NCBI GenBank assembly: GCA_037043455.1 | Contig: JAWPHD010001280.1 | Coordinates: forward strand, 274,616-338,615 | Reading direction: 5' to 3' | Source of the DNA: Cyrtodaria siliqua | Taxonomy: Eukaryota; Mollusca; Bivalvia; Adapedonta; Hiatellidae | DNA length: 64,000 nucleotides | Part shown: piece by piece, positions 8,945-21,630 of the stretch | How positions within the stretch are numbered: position 1 is the stretch's first letter | How the letters are laid out: the number at the start of each line of letters is the position of its first letter | Made by a program: the position numbers and the translations under genes | Notes under the pieces: generated by a model | Database searches by the model: none | Seen by the model: the letters and a program-made list of their open reading frames with translations, nothing else | What the model was told of the DNA's origin: nothing

Positions 8945-11262
8945 GACATTCAATATCGAGCTTGGTTTTCAATTTCGAGCTAGCTCTGAGATCGATATTC
9001 GGTTAAACTTATAAGAAGGCATACTGCATACAGAGCTGGGTTTGAATACAGAGCTGGCTCTCAGATCGATATTCGTTTAAACGTACACCAAGGCATTATG
9101 AATGCATAGCTGGGTTTGAATACAGAGCTGGCCCTGAGATCGATATTCGGTTAAACTAATAAGAAGGCATACTGAATACAGAGCTGGGTTTGAATTTCGT
9201 GCTGGCTCTGAGATCGATATTCGTTTTAAACTTACACCAAGGCATTTTGAATACAGAGCTGGGTTTGAATTTCGAGCTAGCTCTGATATCGATATTCGTT
9301 TTAAACGTATAACAAGGCATTTTGAATACAGAGCTGGGTTTGAATTTCGAGCTGGCTCTGAGATCGATATTCGTTTTAAACGTGAACCAAGTCATTTTGA
9401 ATATCGATCTGGGTTTGTATTTCGAGCTTGCTCTGAGATCGACATTCGTTTTAAACATACAACAACGAATTTTGAATATCGATGTGGGTTTGAATTTCGA
9501 GCTGGCTCTGAGATCGGTATTCATTTTAAACGTATAACAAGCCATTTTGAATATAGAGCTGGATTTGAAATTCGAGCTGGCTGTGAGATCGATATTCGTT
9601 TTAAACGTATAACTAGGCATTTTGAATACAGAGCTGGGTTTGAATTTCGAGCTGACTCTGAGATCGATATTCGTTTTAAACGTATAACAAGGCATTTTGT
9701 ATATCGAGCTGGGTTTGAATTTCGACCTGGCTCTGAGATTGACATTCGTTTTAGACATACAAAAACGAATTTTGAATATCGATCTGGGTTTGAATTTCGA
9801 GCTGGCTCTGAGATCGATATTCGTTTTAAACATACACCAAGCTATTTTGAATATCGAGCTGGGTTTGAATTTCGAGCCGGCTCTGAGATCGACATTCGTT
9901 GTAAACATACAACAACGAATTTTGAATATCGAGCTGGGTTTGAATTTTGAGCTGGCTCTGAGATCGATATTCGTTTTAAACTTACACCAAGGCATTATGT
10001 ATGCAGATTTGGGTTTGAATACAGAGCTGACTCTGATATCGATATTCGTTTTAATCGTACACCAAGTCATTTTGAATATCGAGCTGGGTTTGAATTTCGA
10101 GCTGGCTCTGAGATCGATATTCGTTTTAAACGTATAACAAGGCATTTTGAATACAGAGCTGGGTTTGAATTTCGAGCTGGCTCTGAGATCGATATTCGTT
10201 TTAAACGTATAACATGGCATTTTGAATACAGAGCTGGGTTTGAATTTCGAGCTGGCTCTGAGATCGATATTCGTTTTAAACGTGAACCAAGTCATTTTGA
10301 ATATCGATCTGGGTTTGTATTTCGAGCTTCTTCTGAGATCGATATTCGTTTTAAACATAGAACAACGAATTTTGAATATCAGCTCAAACTTCAATCCCAA
10401 CTCGATATTCAAAATGCCTTATTGTGCGTTTAAAACAAATATCGATCTCAGAGCCAGCTCAAAATTGAAAAACAGCTCTGTATTCAAAATGCCTTGTTGT
10501 ATGATTATAACGAAATTCAATCTCAGAGCCAGCTCGAAATGTAAAACCCAGCTCGTTATTTAATATAACTTCTTATACAAGTTTAACCAAATATCGAACT
10601 CAGAGCTAGCTCGAAATTCAAACCCTGCTTTGTATTACAAATGCCTTGTTGTATGTTTTTAAAACAAATATCGATCTCACAGCCAGCATGAAATTCAAAC
10701 CCAGCTCTGTATTCAAAATGCCTTGTTATGCGTTTAAAACTAATAACGATCTCAGTGACAGCTCGAAATTCAAACCCAGCTCTGCATTCGAAATGCCTTG
10801 TAATACGTTTAAAACGAATATCGATCTCAGGGCCAGCTCCAAATTCAAATCAAGCTCGATATTCAAAATGGCTTGGGTGTATTTTTAAAACGAATATCGA
10901 TCTCAGAAGCAGCTCGAAACTCAAACCCAGCTCGATATTCAAAATTCGTTGTTGTATGTTTACAACGAATGTCGATCTCAGAGCCGGCTCGAAATTCAAA
11001 CCCAGCTCGATATTTAAAATGGCTTGTTATACGTTTAAAATGAATACCGATCTCAGACACAGTTCTGCATTCAAAAGGACTCGGTGTAAGTTTAAAACGA
11101 ATATCGATCTCAGAGCCACCTCTGTATTCAAACCCAGCTCTGCATTCAAAATGATTTGTATGTTTGTAACGAATATCGATTTCAGAGCCAGCTCGAAATT
11201 CAAATCCAGCTCAATATTCAAAATGGCTTGGTGTATGTTTTAAACGAATATCGATCTCAGAG
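8945..11262. repeat. 75-bp tandem array with an orientation switch at about 10,380
   Basis: About 19 head-to-tail copies (8,945-10,380) of a 75-base unit built around GAGATCGATATTCGTTTTAA, CAAGGCATTTTGAATA and GAGCTGGGTTTGAATTTCGA are followed, with almost no spacer, by about 12 copies in the opposite orientation (10,381-11,262). The unit length is a multiple of three and the consensus lacks stops in several frames, so long open frames (up to 418 codons) appear on both strands; I treat them as by-products, not genes. Each unit itself holds CGAGCT/AGCTCG-type half palindromes. The whole could fold into a hairpin with a stem of about 0.9 kb. Confidence 0.93.
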
Positions 11263-11420
11263 CAGTCGTGGGTTCGATTCCCGCCATTGCCATATGCGTT
11301 GTGTCATTGAGCAAGACACTTTATCTGCATTGCTTAGTACTGGTTCTACCCAGGAAGACATCGAGTGTGATTCAAATAAGTTCATAGAGCTTTCGTTACA
11401 ATCGATGTAAAATAAATAAG
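11262..11420 (+). mobile_element. tRNA-derived SINE fragment (5' truncated)
   Basis: Begins with a Pol III B-box (GTGGGTTCGATTCCCGCC) and continues into a body with GAGCAAGACACTTTATCTGCA and TACTGGTTCTACCCAGGAA, a layout I know from tRNA-derived SINEs of marine invertebrates. The A-box half of the tRNA head is missing, and the join is exactly at the end of the 75-bp array, so the array or a deletion removed the 5' end. An A/T-rich tail (AAAATAAATAAG) lies near 11,408-11,420. Confidence 0.65.
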
Positions 11421-12530
11421 TTTAAACTAAACGTTTAAATCAATAGAATATCTATCTATCTGTGATAAAGCCAATCGAAAAAGGTAAACATGCAGCAGGC
11501 CAACATTATATGTCGACTCGTTGTCTCGTGATTTACCTCGTGATTTACATATTTAAACATCATTCTATACTGAATTATAAGAGATGGGATAACATGTTAG
11601 TGATTTTATCACACTGTTTCTTGATTTCGTAATTTAACATATACATTATAGTGCTTTCATATATTATTACATATACCAACCCAAGCAACCATTTTTAATC
11701 TCGAAGATTTAACCTTATGTGAATTAAAATAATCGAATCATCTTTAAGTGTAAATAAAAGGAAAACAGTATAAACTCCAAGTTATGTAAAGGGCCACAAA
11801 GGGTATCGCTTATAAAACAATACATCATTATTCCAAATCAGAATTGATATAAACTGATTTATTGTAGATTGATGATTGTAAAAATAAATCAATCAAATAA
11901 CCTGTCAATATATTAAAAATAAATAAATGCACATTGTATTCAATATACGATAACCTACTTTAACAACAACAACAAAAAAATAAAAAAATACTTCTATGAC
12001 AGTTTTTATTAATACTCACACGATATCAACAATTCCGTTCCAATATAACGTTTAAATTTAAACACGTAATATGCAATATATATATAAGCTTGTTGCAATG
12101 TTTAGCTGTTTCTATAATTAAACAGGCTGTTTAGCTTACTTTCCAACTTTAAAACACGCGAAACGTCACGTCGCTTCTGGTTTGCTCAAAGCAGCACATC
12201 ATGCATTCCTGCTTGCCAGAAGATCACAGCAGTAACTTTTGTCAACTTCCGCTTATCTGGAAACGAGGCGGAATTTATTGACCAATCAGATTTCAACGGG
12301 TTTAAGCGACTGTAATCTAGTTTATCAGTCGTTTTTGAAGACATTTTCGGCTTTGAGGTTAAAGTATGCTCGTACTTCTGAAATACGTAAATTGTACGAT
12401 AAGAGTATACACATTTCGAAACCTGTTTCATGGTAGTAAATAAGTTCACAATCAATAATTGAATTGATAAGCTAGTGAAATCAAGTAAGGTCCATCATTC
12501 AAATACTAATAATGCGCAAATAACACGTAA
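11420..12530. other. AT-rich stretch without recognised gene
   Basis: No coding region, RNA gene or known repeat was recognised. The part at 12,130-12,440 is less AT-rich and contains a CCAAT-type word (GACCAATCAG at about 12,279), which could mark an old promoter, but there is no downstream gene to support it. Confidence 0.4.
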
Positions 12531-15500
12531 CACAATCACACCAAGTAGCAAATACAGCCATACAGGAGAGGCCAGTATACGATAACCATCGACAAGCAGC
12601 ACAAAATAGCAAATACAGCCATACAGGAGAGGGTAGTATACGATAACCATCGACAAGCAGCACAAAATAGCAAATACAGCAATACAAGAGAGGGCAGTAT
12701 ACGATAACCATCGACAAGCAGCACAAAATAGCAAATACAGCCATACAAGAGAGGGCAGTATACGATAACCATCGACAAGCAGCACAAAATAGCAAATACA
12801 GCCATACAAGAGAGGGCAGTATACGATAACCATCGACAAGCAGCATAAAATAGCAAATACAGCCATACAAGAGAGGGCAGTATACGATAACCATCGACAA
12901 GCAGTACAAACTAGCAAATACAGCCATACAAGAGAGGGCAGTATACGATAACCATCGACAAGCAGCAGAAAATAGCAAATACAGCCATACAAGACAGGGC
13001 AGTATACGATAACCATCGACAAGTAGCACAAAATAGCAAATACAGTCACACAAGACAAAGCCAGTGTACGATAACCATCGACAAGCAACACAAAATACTA
13101 AATACAGCCATACAAGAGAGGGCAGTATGCGATAACCATCGACAAGCAGCACAAAATAGCAAATACAGTCACACAATAGAAAGTCAGTATACGATAACCA
13201 TCGACAAGCAACACAAAATAGCAAATACAGCCATACAAGAGAGGGCAGTATACGATAACCATCGAAAGCAGCACAAAATAGCAAATACAGTCATACAAGA
13301 GAAAGCCAGTATACGATAACCATCGACAAGCAACACAAAATAGCAAATACAGCCATACAAGAGAGGCCAGTATACGATAACCATCAACAAGCAGCTCAAA
13401 ATAGCAAATACAGCCATACAAGACAGGGCAGTATACGATAACCATCGACAAGCAGCACAAAATAGCAAATACAGCCATACAAGACAGGGCAGTATACGAT
13501 AACCATCGACAAGCAGCACAAAATAGCAAATACAATCACACAAGAGAAGGCAGTATACGATAACTATCGACAAGCAACACAAAATAGCAAATACAGCCAT
13601 ACAAGACAGGGCAGTATACGATAACCATCGACAAGCAGCACAAAGTAGCAAATAAGGCCATACAAGTGAGGCCAGTATACGATAACCATGGACAAGTAAC
13701 ACTAAATAGCAAACACAGCCATACTAGGGAGACCAGTATATGATAACATCGACAAGCAACACAACATAGCAAATACAGCCATACAGAGGCCAGATAACCA
13801 TCAACAGGCAACACAAAATAGCAAATACAGTCATACAAGAGAGACCATTATATGATAACCATCGACAAGCAAAACAACATAGCAAATACATCCATACAAG
13901 AGAGGGCAGTGTACGATAACCATCGACAATCACCACAACATAGCACATACAGCCATACAAGAGAGGCCAATAGACGATAACCATCGACACGCAACACAAC
14001 ATAGCAAACACAGCCATATAAGAGAGGCAGGTATATGATAACCACCGACAAGCAACACAAAATAGAAAGTACAGCCATACAATAGAGGCCAGTATACAAC
14101 AACCATCGACAAGCAGCATAAAATAGCCACTACAGCCATACAAGAGAGGCGCGTATATGATAACCATCGGCACGCGAAACAGTATAATAAATACAGCCAT
14201 ACAAGAGAGGGTAGGATACAATAACGATAGACAAGCAGAACAAAATAGCAAAAACAGACATACACGGGAGGCCAGTATACGATAACCATCGACAAGCAAC
14301 ACAAAATTGCAAATACAGCCATACAAGAGAGACCAGTATATGATAACCATCGACAATAAACAGAAAATAGCAAATACAGTCATACAAGATAGAACAATAT
14401 AGAATAAACATCGACACGCAACACAACATATCCAATACTGCAATACAGGAGAGGCCTGTATAAAATAACCATCGACAAGTAACACAACATAACAAATGCA
14501 GTCCTTCAACTGAGGCCAGTATATGATAACTATCGACAAGCAGCACAACATAGCAGATACAGCAATACAGGAGAGGGTAGTATACGATAACCATCGACAA
14601 GCAGCACAAAATAGCAAATACAGCCATACAAGAGAGGGAAGTATACGATAACCATCGACAAGCAGCACAAAATAGCAAATACAGCAATACAAGAGAGGGC
14701 AGTATACGATAACCATCGACAAGCAGCACAAAATAGCAAATACAGCCATACAAGAGAGGGCAGTATACGATAACCATCGACAAGCAGCACAAAATAGCAA
14801 ATACAGCCATACAAGAGAGGGCAGTATACGATAACCATCGACAAGCAGCATAAAATAGCAAATACAGCCATACAAGAGAGGGCAGTATACGATAACCATC
14901 GACAAGCAGCACAAACTAGCAAATACAGCCATACAAGAGAGGGCAGTATACGATAACCATCGACAAGCAGCAGAAAATAGCAAATACAGCCATACAAGAC
15001 AGGGCAGTATACGATAACCATCGACAAGCAGCACAAAATAGCAAATACAGTCACACAAGAGAAAGCCAGTGTACGATAACCATCGACAAGCAACACAAAA
15101 TAGCAAATACAGCCATACAAGAGAGGGCAGTATACGATAACCATCGACAAGCAGCACAAAATAGCAAATACAGTCACACAATAGAAAGTCAGTTTACGAT
15201 AACCATCGACAAGCAACACAAAATAGCAAATACAGCCATACAAGAGAGGGCAGTATACGATAACCATCGAAAGCAGCACAAAATAGCAAATACAGTCATA
15301 CAAGAGAAAGCCAGTATACGATAACCATCGACAAGCAACACAAAATAGCAAATACAGCCATACAAGAGAGGCCAGTATATGATAACCATCAACAAGCAGC
15401 TCAAAGTAGCAAATACAGCCATACAAGACAGGGCAGTATACGATAACCATCGACAAGCAGCACAAAATAGCAAATACAGCCATACAAGACAGGGCAGTAT

Positions 15501-18500
15501 ACGATAACCATCGACAAGCAGCACAAAATAGCAAATACAATCACACAAGAGAAAGGCAGTATACGATAACCATCGACAAGCAACACAAAATAGCAAATAC
15601 AGCCATACAAGACAGGGCAGTATACGATAACCATCGACAAGCAGCACAAAGTAGCAAATAAGGCCATACAAGAGAGGCCAGTATACGATAACCATGGACA
15701 AGTAACACTAAATAGCAAACACAGCCATACTAGGGAGACCAGTATATGATAACATCGACAAGCAACACAACATAGCAAATACAGCCATACAGAGGCCAGA
15801 TAACCATCAACAGGCAACATAAAATAGCAAATACAGTCATACAAGAGAGACCATTATATGATAACCATCGACAAGCAAAACAACATAGCAAATACATCCA
15901 TACAAGAGAGGGCAGTGTACGATAACCATCGACAATCACCACAACATAGCACATACAGCCATACAAGAGAGGCCAATAGACGATAACCATCGACACGCAA
16001 CACAACATAGCAAACACAGCCATATAAGAGAGGCATGTATATGATAACCACCGACAAGCAACACAAAATAGAAAGTACAGCCATACAATAGAGGCCAGTA
16101 TACAACAACCACCGACAAGCAGCATAAAATAGCCACTACAGCCATACAAGAGAGGCGCGTATATGATAACCATCGGCACGCGAAACAGTATAGTAAATAC
16201 AGCCATACAAGAGAGGGTAGGATACAATAACGATAGACAAGCAGAACAAAATAGCAAATACAGACATACACGGGAGGCCAGTATACGATAACCATCGACA
16301 AGCAACACAAAATGGCAAATACAGCCATACAAGAGAGACCAGTATATGATAACCATCGACAATAAACAGAAAATAGCAAATACAGTCATACAAGATAGAA
16401 CAATATAGAATAAACATCGACACGCAACACAACATATCCAATACTGCAATACAGGAGAGGCCTGTATAAAATAACCATCGACAAGTAACACAACATAACA
16501 AATGCAGTCCTTCAAGTGAGGCCAGTATATGATAACTATCGACAAGCAGCACAACATAGCAGATACAGCAATACAGGAAAGGCCAGTATACGATAACCAT
16601 CGACAAGCAACACAAAATGGCAAATACAGTCCTTCAAGGGAGGACAGTATATGATAACTATCGACAAGCAACACAACATTATGAATACAGCAATACAGGA
16701 AAGGCCAGTATACGATAACCATCGACAAGTAACACATAGCAAATACAGCCATACAAGAGGTGCAAGTATACGATAACCATCGACAGCAACACAAAATAGC
16801 AAACACAGCCATGATAACAATCGACAAGCAACACAACATAGCAAATACAGCCATATAAGAGAAGGCAGTATACGATATCCATCGACAAGCAACCAAAAAG
16901 TGCAAATACAGCCATACAAGAGAAGGCAGTATACGATAACCATGGACAAGTAACACTAAATAGCAAACACAGCCATACTAGGGAGACCAGTATATGATAA
17001 CATCGACAAGCAACACAACATAGCAAATACAGCCATACAGAGGCCAGATAACCATCAACAGGCAACACAAAATAGCAAATACATTCATAAAAACAAGGTC
17101 AGTATACGATAACCGTAGACAAGCAAAACAACATAGAAAATACAGCTATTCAAGAGAGGCCAGTATACGATAACTATCGACAAGCAACACAAAATAGCAA
17201 ATACAGCCGTATAAGAGAGGGCAGTATACGATAACCGTCGACAAGTAACACAAAATAACAAATACATCCGTACAAGAGAGGCCAGTATACGATAACCATC
17301 GACAAGCAGCACAACATAGCAACTATAGCCGTACAAGTGAAGGCTGTATACGATAACCGTCGACAAGCAATAGAACATAGCAAATACAGTCATACAAGAA
17401 AAAGCAGTATACGGTAACCATCGACAGGAAACACAACATAGCAAATACAGCCATACAAGAGAAGGCCAGTATACGATAACCATCGACAAGCAACACAAAA
17501 TAGCAAATACAGCCATACAATAGAGGGCAGTATATCTTAACCATCGACAAGTAACACAACATAGCAAATACAGCCATACAGGAGAGGCCAGTATATGATA
17601 ACCATCGACAAGTAACACAACATAGCAAATACAGTCATACAATAGAGGCCAGTATACGATAACCGTCGACAAGCAACACAAAATAGTAAATACAGCCATA
17701 CAAGAGAGGTCAGTATTTGATAACCATCGACAAGCAACACGAATTAGCAAATGCAGCCATACAGGAGAGGCCAGTATACGATAACCATCGACAAGTAACA
17801 CAAAATAGCAAATAAAGCCATACAAGAGAAGTCAGTATTCGATAACTATCGACACGCAAATATAGCAAATAAGTCATGCAAGAGAGGCCAGTATACGATA
17901 ACCATGCAGCCATACAGGAGAGGCCAGTATATGATAACTATCGACAAGCAACACAACATTGCAAATGCAGCCATACAAGCGAGGCCAGTATACGATAACC
18001 ATCGACAAGAAAAAAACAAAATAGTAAATACAGCTATACAAGAAAAGCCAGTATACGATAACCATCGACAAGGAAGGAAACCTAGCAAATACAGCCATAC
18101 AATATAGGTCATTATACGATAACCATCGACAAGCAACACAACATAGCAAATACAGTCATACAAGAGAGGCCGGTATATGATAACCATCGACACGCGACGC
18201 AACATAGCAAATACAGCCATATCAGAGAGGGCATTATGCGATAACGATCGATACGCAACACCAAATAGCAAATACAGCCATACAAGAGAGGTCAGTATAC
18301 GATAACCATCGACAAGCAACACAACATAGCAAATACAGCCATACAAGAGAAGCCAGTATACGATACCAACGACAATCAACACAAAGTAGCAAACACCGCC
18401 ATACAAGAGAGGCCAGTATATGATACATATCGACATGCAACACAACATAGCAAACACAGCCATACAAGAGAGGCCAGTATAAGATAACCATCGACAAGCA

Positions 18501-19020
18501 ACACAACATAGCAAATACAGCCATACAGGAGAGGCCAGTATACAAAAACCATCGACAAGCAACACAACATGGCAAATACGGTCATACAGGAGAGGCCAGT
18601 ATAACATAACCTTCGACAAGTAACGCAACATAGCAAATACAGCCATACAAGATAGGCCAGTATAAAATAACCATCGACAAGAAATACAACATAGCAAATA
18701 CAGCCATACAAGATAGGCCAGTATACAATAACCATCGACAAGAAATACAACATAGCAAATACAGCCATACAAGATAGGCCAGTATACAATAACCATCGAC
18801 AAGAAATACAACATAGCAAATACAGCCATACAAGATAGGCCAGTATACAATAACCATCGACAAGAAATACAACATAGCAAATACAGCCATACAAGAGAGG
18901 CCAGTATACGATAACCATCGACAAGCAAAACAAAATAGCAAATACAGCCATACAAGTGAAGCCAGTATGCGATAATCATCGACATCGACACGCAACACTA
19001 AATAAAAAATATAGCCATAC
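12530..19020. repeat. 61-bp satellite array, about 105 copies, with 2,006-bp higher-order repeat
   Basis: The unit contains GCAAATACAGCCATACAAG, AGAGGCCAGTATACGATAAC and CATCGACAAGCAACACAA; successive GATAACC words start at 12,581, 12,642 and 12,703, giving a 61-base period. The reverse strand has few stops in any frame, and three units make 183 bases (61 codons), so long cysteine- and leucine-rich open frames up to 485 codons appear in all three minus frames. These read the same unit in rotating phase and are not genes. Variant patterns repeat at an offset of 2,006 bases: 12.6-14.6 kb matches 14.6-16.6 kb, about 33 units. A shorter third copy of one segment starts at about 16,940. From about 17.1 kb the units are more diverged. 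Confidence 0.95.
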
Positions 19021-19880
19021 AAGAGCGAACCGCTAAACAGATGAATATTAACAATCTCCAACCATAGACTATCAATTATCTTCAAATAAAGTAAACCGAT
19101 ATTAAAAATATCCGCTCCCTGAGTGTCCAAAGTTTTTTTTTATATAGATTACATGTTTTACATAAGCTTGTATAAGGAAAACCTAGGAACACCCGGGAAT
19201 CGCACCACCTGCATTACTTTGGCCGTGAGTTTAAGGAGGATGATTTTCGGTAATGCAGGCGTGAATAACACATAACTACCATAGGAAATAAGTATCTTAC
19301 TTCCGTAGTACTTAGTGTCTTAAAAAGACAAATCCTTTTTAATTCCATAGCTCTAATGCAGCACCGGTTACTCTAATGCAGCACCGATGAATTATGGACA
19401 TCATTTATGTTAATTCGACTGTCTAACATTGCTTGACTTAATCTTTGACGGCTTTAAGACAAAGTTAAACGTTTTGAGATGTTTGTAGTGGTGATGGCTC
19501 TAACCAGACCACATGAGATTGTTTAAGTGTAAATAGGAACCAGTACACAAATGGAAGTTTGTTTTGCCTTATGTCTACCGCAGCTTTGAAATCGGGGAAC
19601 TGAGCTTCATGTGTTTTAAAAAATCAGCTTTATGCATGGCAAAAAATCAATCTCCGTAGACCGGAGGTAAAATGGTGGTTAATACGGGTATCTATAATAT
19701 TTCTATTTGTCATACAATATAACAAATTAACGGACTCGTAGAATTTTTCAGAGAAAAGCTTGTCATACAGATACAATGGCTTTGACTTTATTTTTCGATC
19801 CCTCAGGGGCCTAGGAATCTTTATGTGAGGAAACAATTCAGCTGGTTCGGCGATTTCCAAATTTCTCCTTTCATACTTGT
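19020..19880. other. stretch without recognised gene
   Basis: Nothing assignable. A short direct repeat CTCTAATGCAGCACCG occurs twice near 19,350-19,390. Confidence 0.4.
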
Positions 19881-19882
19881 TT

Positions 19883-20045
19883 GCGGAACGTCGGTGGTTC
19901 TACACAGGTGACCGCTCCTGAACGAAAATTACCCGCAGGGGCGGGCATCTGGAGTCTTCTTCCACCAATGGAAAGTCGCCATATGACCTTATTTGTTGGT
20001 GCGAATATAAAATCGTTCCATTCCAATTCAATTCAATTGTCTTTA
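19883..20045 (+). repeat. 3' tail of a dispersed mollusc-type SINE or LINE repeat
   Basis: The series GTCGGTGGTTCTACACAGGT, GGAGTCTTCTTCCACCAATG, GAAAGTCGCCATATGACC and GTTGGTGCGA is one I recognise as a very common repeat tail in bivalve sequences. It ends in a run of ATTCCAATTCAATTCAA-like repeats. Family name not assigned. Confidence 0.5.
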
Positions 20046-20083
20046 TCTAATGTCTTCTATCTAACATTAATTCTATCATTATA

Positions 20084-20175
20084 ATTTGTTTGTTTGAATG
20101 GTGTTTTATGTCATTTTAGCACGTGTTAGGAATATGTGACTGTCGATTTTTTTTGTATTAGAGACAGACAAGACA
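20084..20175 (-). mobile_element. SINE fragment (family A, 3' part)
   Basis: TTTGTTTGAATGGTGTTTTATGTCATTTTA followed by a diverged ATATGTGACTGTCGATTTTTTTT matches the distal part of the longer copies at 45,763-46,020 and 62,983-63,222; the tRNA-like head is absent here. Orientation follows those copies, whose head lies on the minus strand. Confidence 0.6.
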
Positions 20176-20297
20176 ACACCATGTTTAGGCGTAGGTTCTA
20201 CCTAGGCCTATTGCTATTATCCTCATTTTCAAAATCCGACACCCCATTATACTTGAGCCCCATCTAGCGACAAGTTTGAGATAGCGTTGTGCATAAC

Positions 20298-20372
20298 TAG
20301 ACTTTATCATCTGCGACGCTTGCTTGTCGTTAATATTTACAATAAAGCGTCAGAGGTGATTAAAACTAGTGC
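20298..20372. repeat. short palindrome related to the 8.4-kb repeat
   Basis: ACTAGACTTTATCATCTGCG on the left pairs with CAGAGGTGATTAAAACTAGT on the right, with GACGCTT/AAGCGTC inside. The sequence resembles the unit at 8,427-8,560, so the family is dispersed in this window. Confidence 0.65.
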
Positions 20373-20721
20373 AGCAATAAATTTGACTTACCGATATAAC
20401 ATTCCGCCGTGCACAGACATATTAATAATTAGTTATTAGGTCCGTGCGCCGTGGTATAAGGGTTAGTAGAGCACAAATATTACTTTCCTTTTTTTTATTT
20501 AATAAATTAATAAATCAATAAAATTAAAGTAGGTAGGTAGGAATTTGTTTTAAATCAGTTATTTTCAATAATAGGAAAATTTGTTCCTTAGTGGTTTTGT
20601 TCGTATTAAAGAACTTCCATATAAATCAGGGTCCTTATATAAGAACTCTGTATAAATGAACAAATATATCATGAACAAAACATTTTTTATTGCAATAAAC
20701 AGTTTTGCGTCGGGGAGGAGC

Positions 20722-20775
20722 GTGTGGGTGTGTGTGTGTGCGTGTGTGCGTGCGTGCGTGCGTGTGTGTGTGGAA
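20722..20775 (+). repeat. GT/GC dinucleotide microsatellite
   Basis: A run of GTGTGTGTGTGCGTGTGTGC type, alternating purine-pyrimidine over about 50 bases, a sequence class able to adopt Z-DNA. Confidence 0.9.
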
Positions 20776-20853
20776 CTCACCATGTCGAACATTAATTTTG
20801 TATATGTTTCTCAAATTATTAGAATTATTGGGATTTTCTTTTCTCTTTACGAG

Positions 20854-20892
20854 GACAGGCGTGGCTGAGTGAATAGCGCTTTGGACTTGTAA
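20854..20892 (+). mobile_element. tRNA-like SINE head, A-box fragment
   Basis: GCGTGGCTGAGTGAATAGCG CTTTGGACTTGTAA reads like the 5' half of a tRNA (D-arm with A-box and anticodon stem). No B-box follows within 60 bases, so only a head fragment is left. Confidence 0.45.
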
Positions 20893-21366
20893 CTTTAATA
20901 GACATGTACGATATAATTAAACAAATACTGTACAGCACATTTTCTTGGTTGTTTGTTAAGTGTTAAGCACAATTTTTCACTAAATAACTTCCATTAAATT
21001 AAGGTTTATAGTCCCTCCGCCAATTAAACCAATAGGATACCCTAATGGTACAGGAACAATACAGTCTGGACTTTCTATGACAGTAATACCAAACAACTGA
21101 AACAAGTGTATCATAATGACAAATGTGCACTACCATAATTATTTGCTGCATTCTCCTTTTTCTCTGTACTGTTTGGTTTATGCTTTTAAATGCAACATTT
21201 TCTGTAGCGACATGATGCTGTGCATCAATTTCTTGTACTGAATTACTAAAGTCAAGCCGAGTACCAAAGAATTAAAAACGGATTGTTAATGTATTCCCCA
21301 TTTACGAATGAGGCAGATGAGCTAAAATTAACGACGATCGCGGTTAGAAAATTTGCTTCTTCACAT
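20892..21366. other. stretch without recognised gene
   Basis: AT-rich; no coding region, RNA gene or repeat recognised. Confidence 0.35.
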
Positions 21367-21630
21367 GCAAGAGCTTTCAATTAGGTACATTTGTCTTTGT
21401 GAACTGCTGTACCCAGGGTTCATAAAGTACATACATATGTTTAATTAACTACACATGTTATCTTCTATATTAGGTACATTTGTCTTTGTGAACTGCTGTA
21501 CCCAGAGTTCATAAAGTACATGAATAGGTTTTATCTTCTATTTTGTTGAAGCCGTGGTCAATATATTCCAATAAACATAAACTGTAAACATTGCCTTGTA
21601 TTGTTCTAACCCCATCTTTAATAATGGAAT
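21366..21630 (+). repeat. left copy of a direct repeat bracketing the 25-bp foldback
   Basis: The segment GCAAGAGCTTTCAATTAGGT ... CATCTTTAATAA is repeated at 31,624-31,805 in the same orientation. The left copy has an internal duplication of about 80 bases (TTAGGTACATTTGTCTTTGT at 21,381 and 21,471) that the right copy lacks. Otherwise the two copies differ at few positions. Confidence 0.9.

Noticed and set aside
9156..11243. Long frames on both strands of the 75-bp array as genes
   Set aside because: They follow from a unit length divisible by three and a stop-poor consensus; both strands and several phases are open at once, which coding sequence would not show.
12270..12300. Promoter of a host gene at the CCAAT-type word
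   Set aside because: A single short motif with no downstream gene is not enough.
12495..19130. Cysteine-rich hydrophobic minus-strand frames as a membrane protein family
   Set aside because: The same 61-base unit is read in rotating phase; overlapping frames in all three phases have the same peptide, so it is satellite translation.
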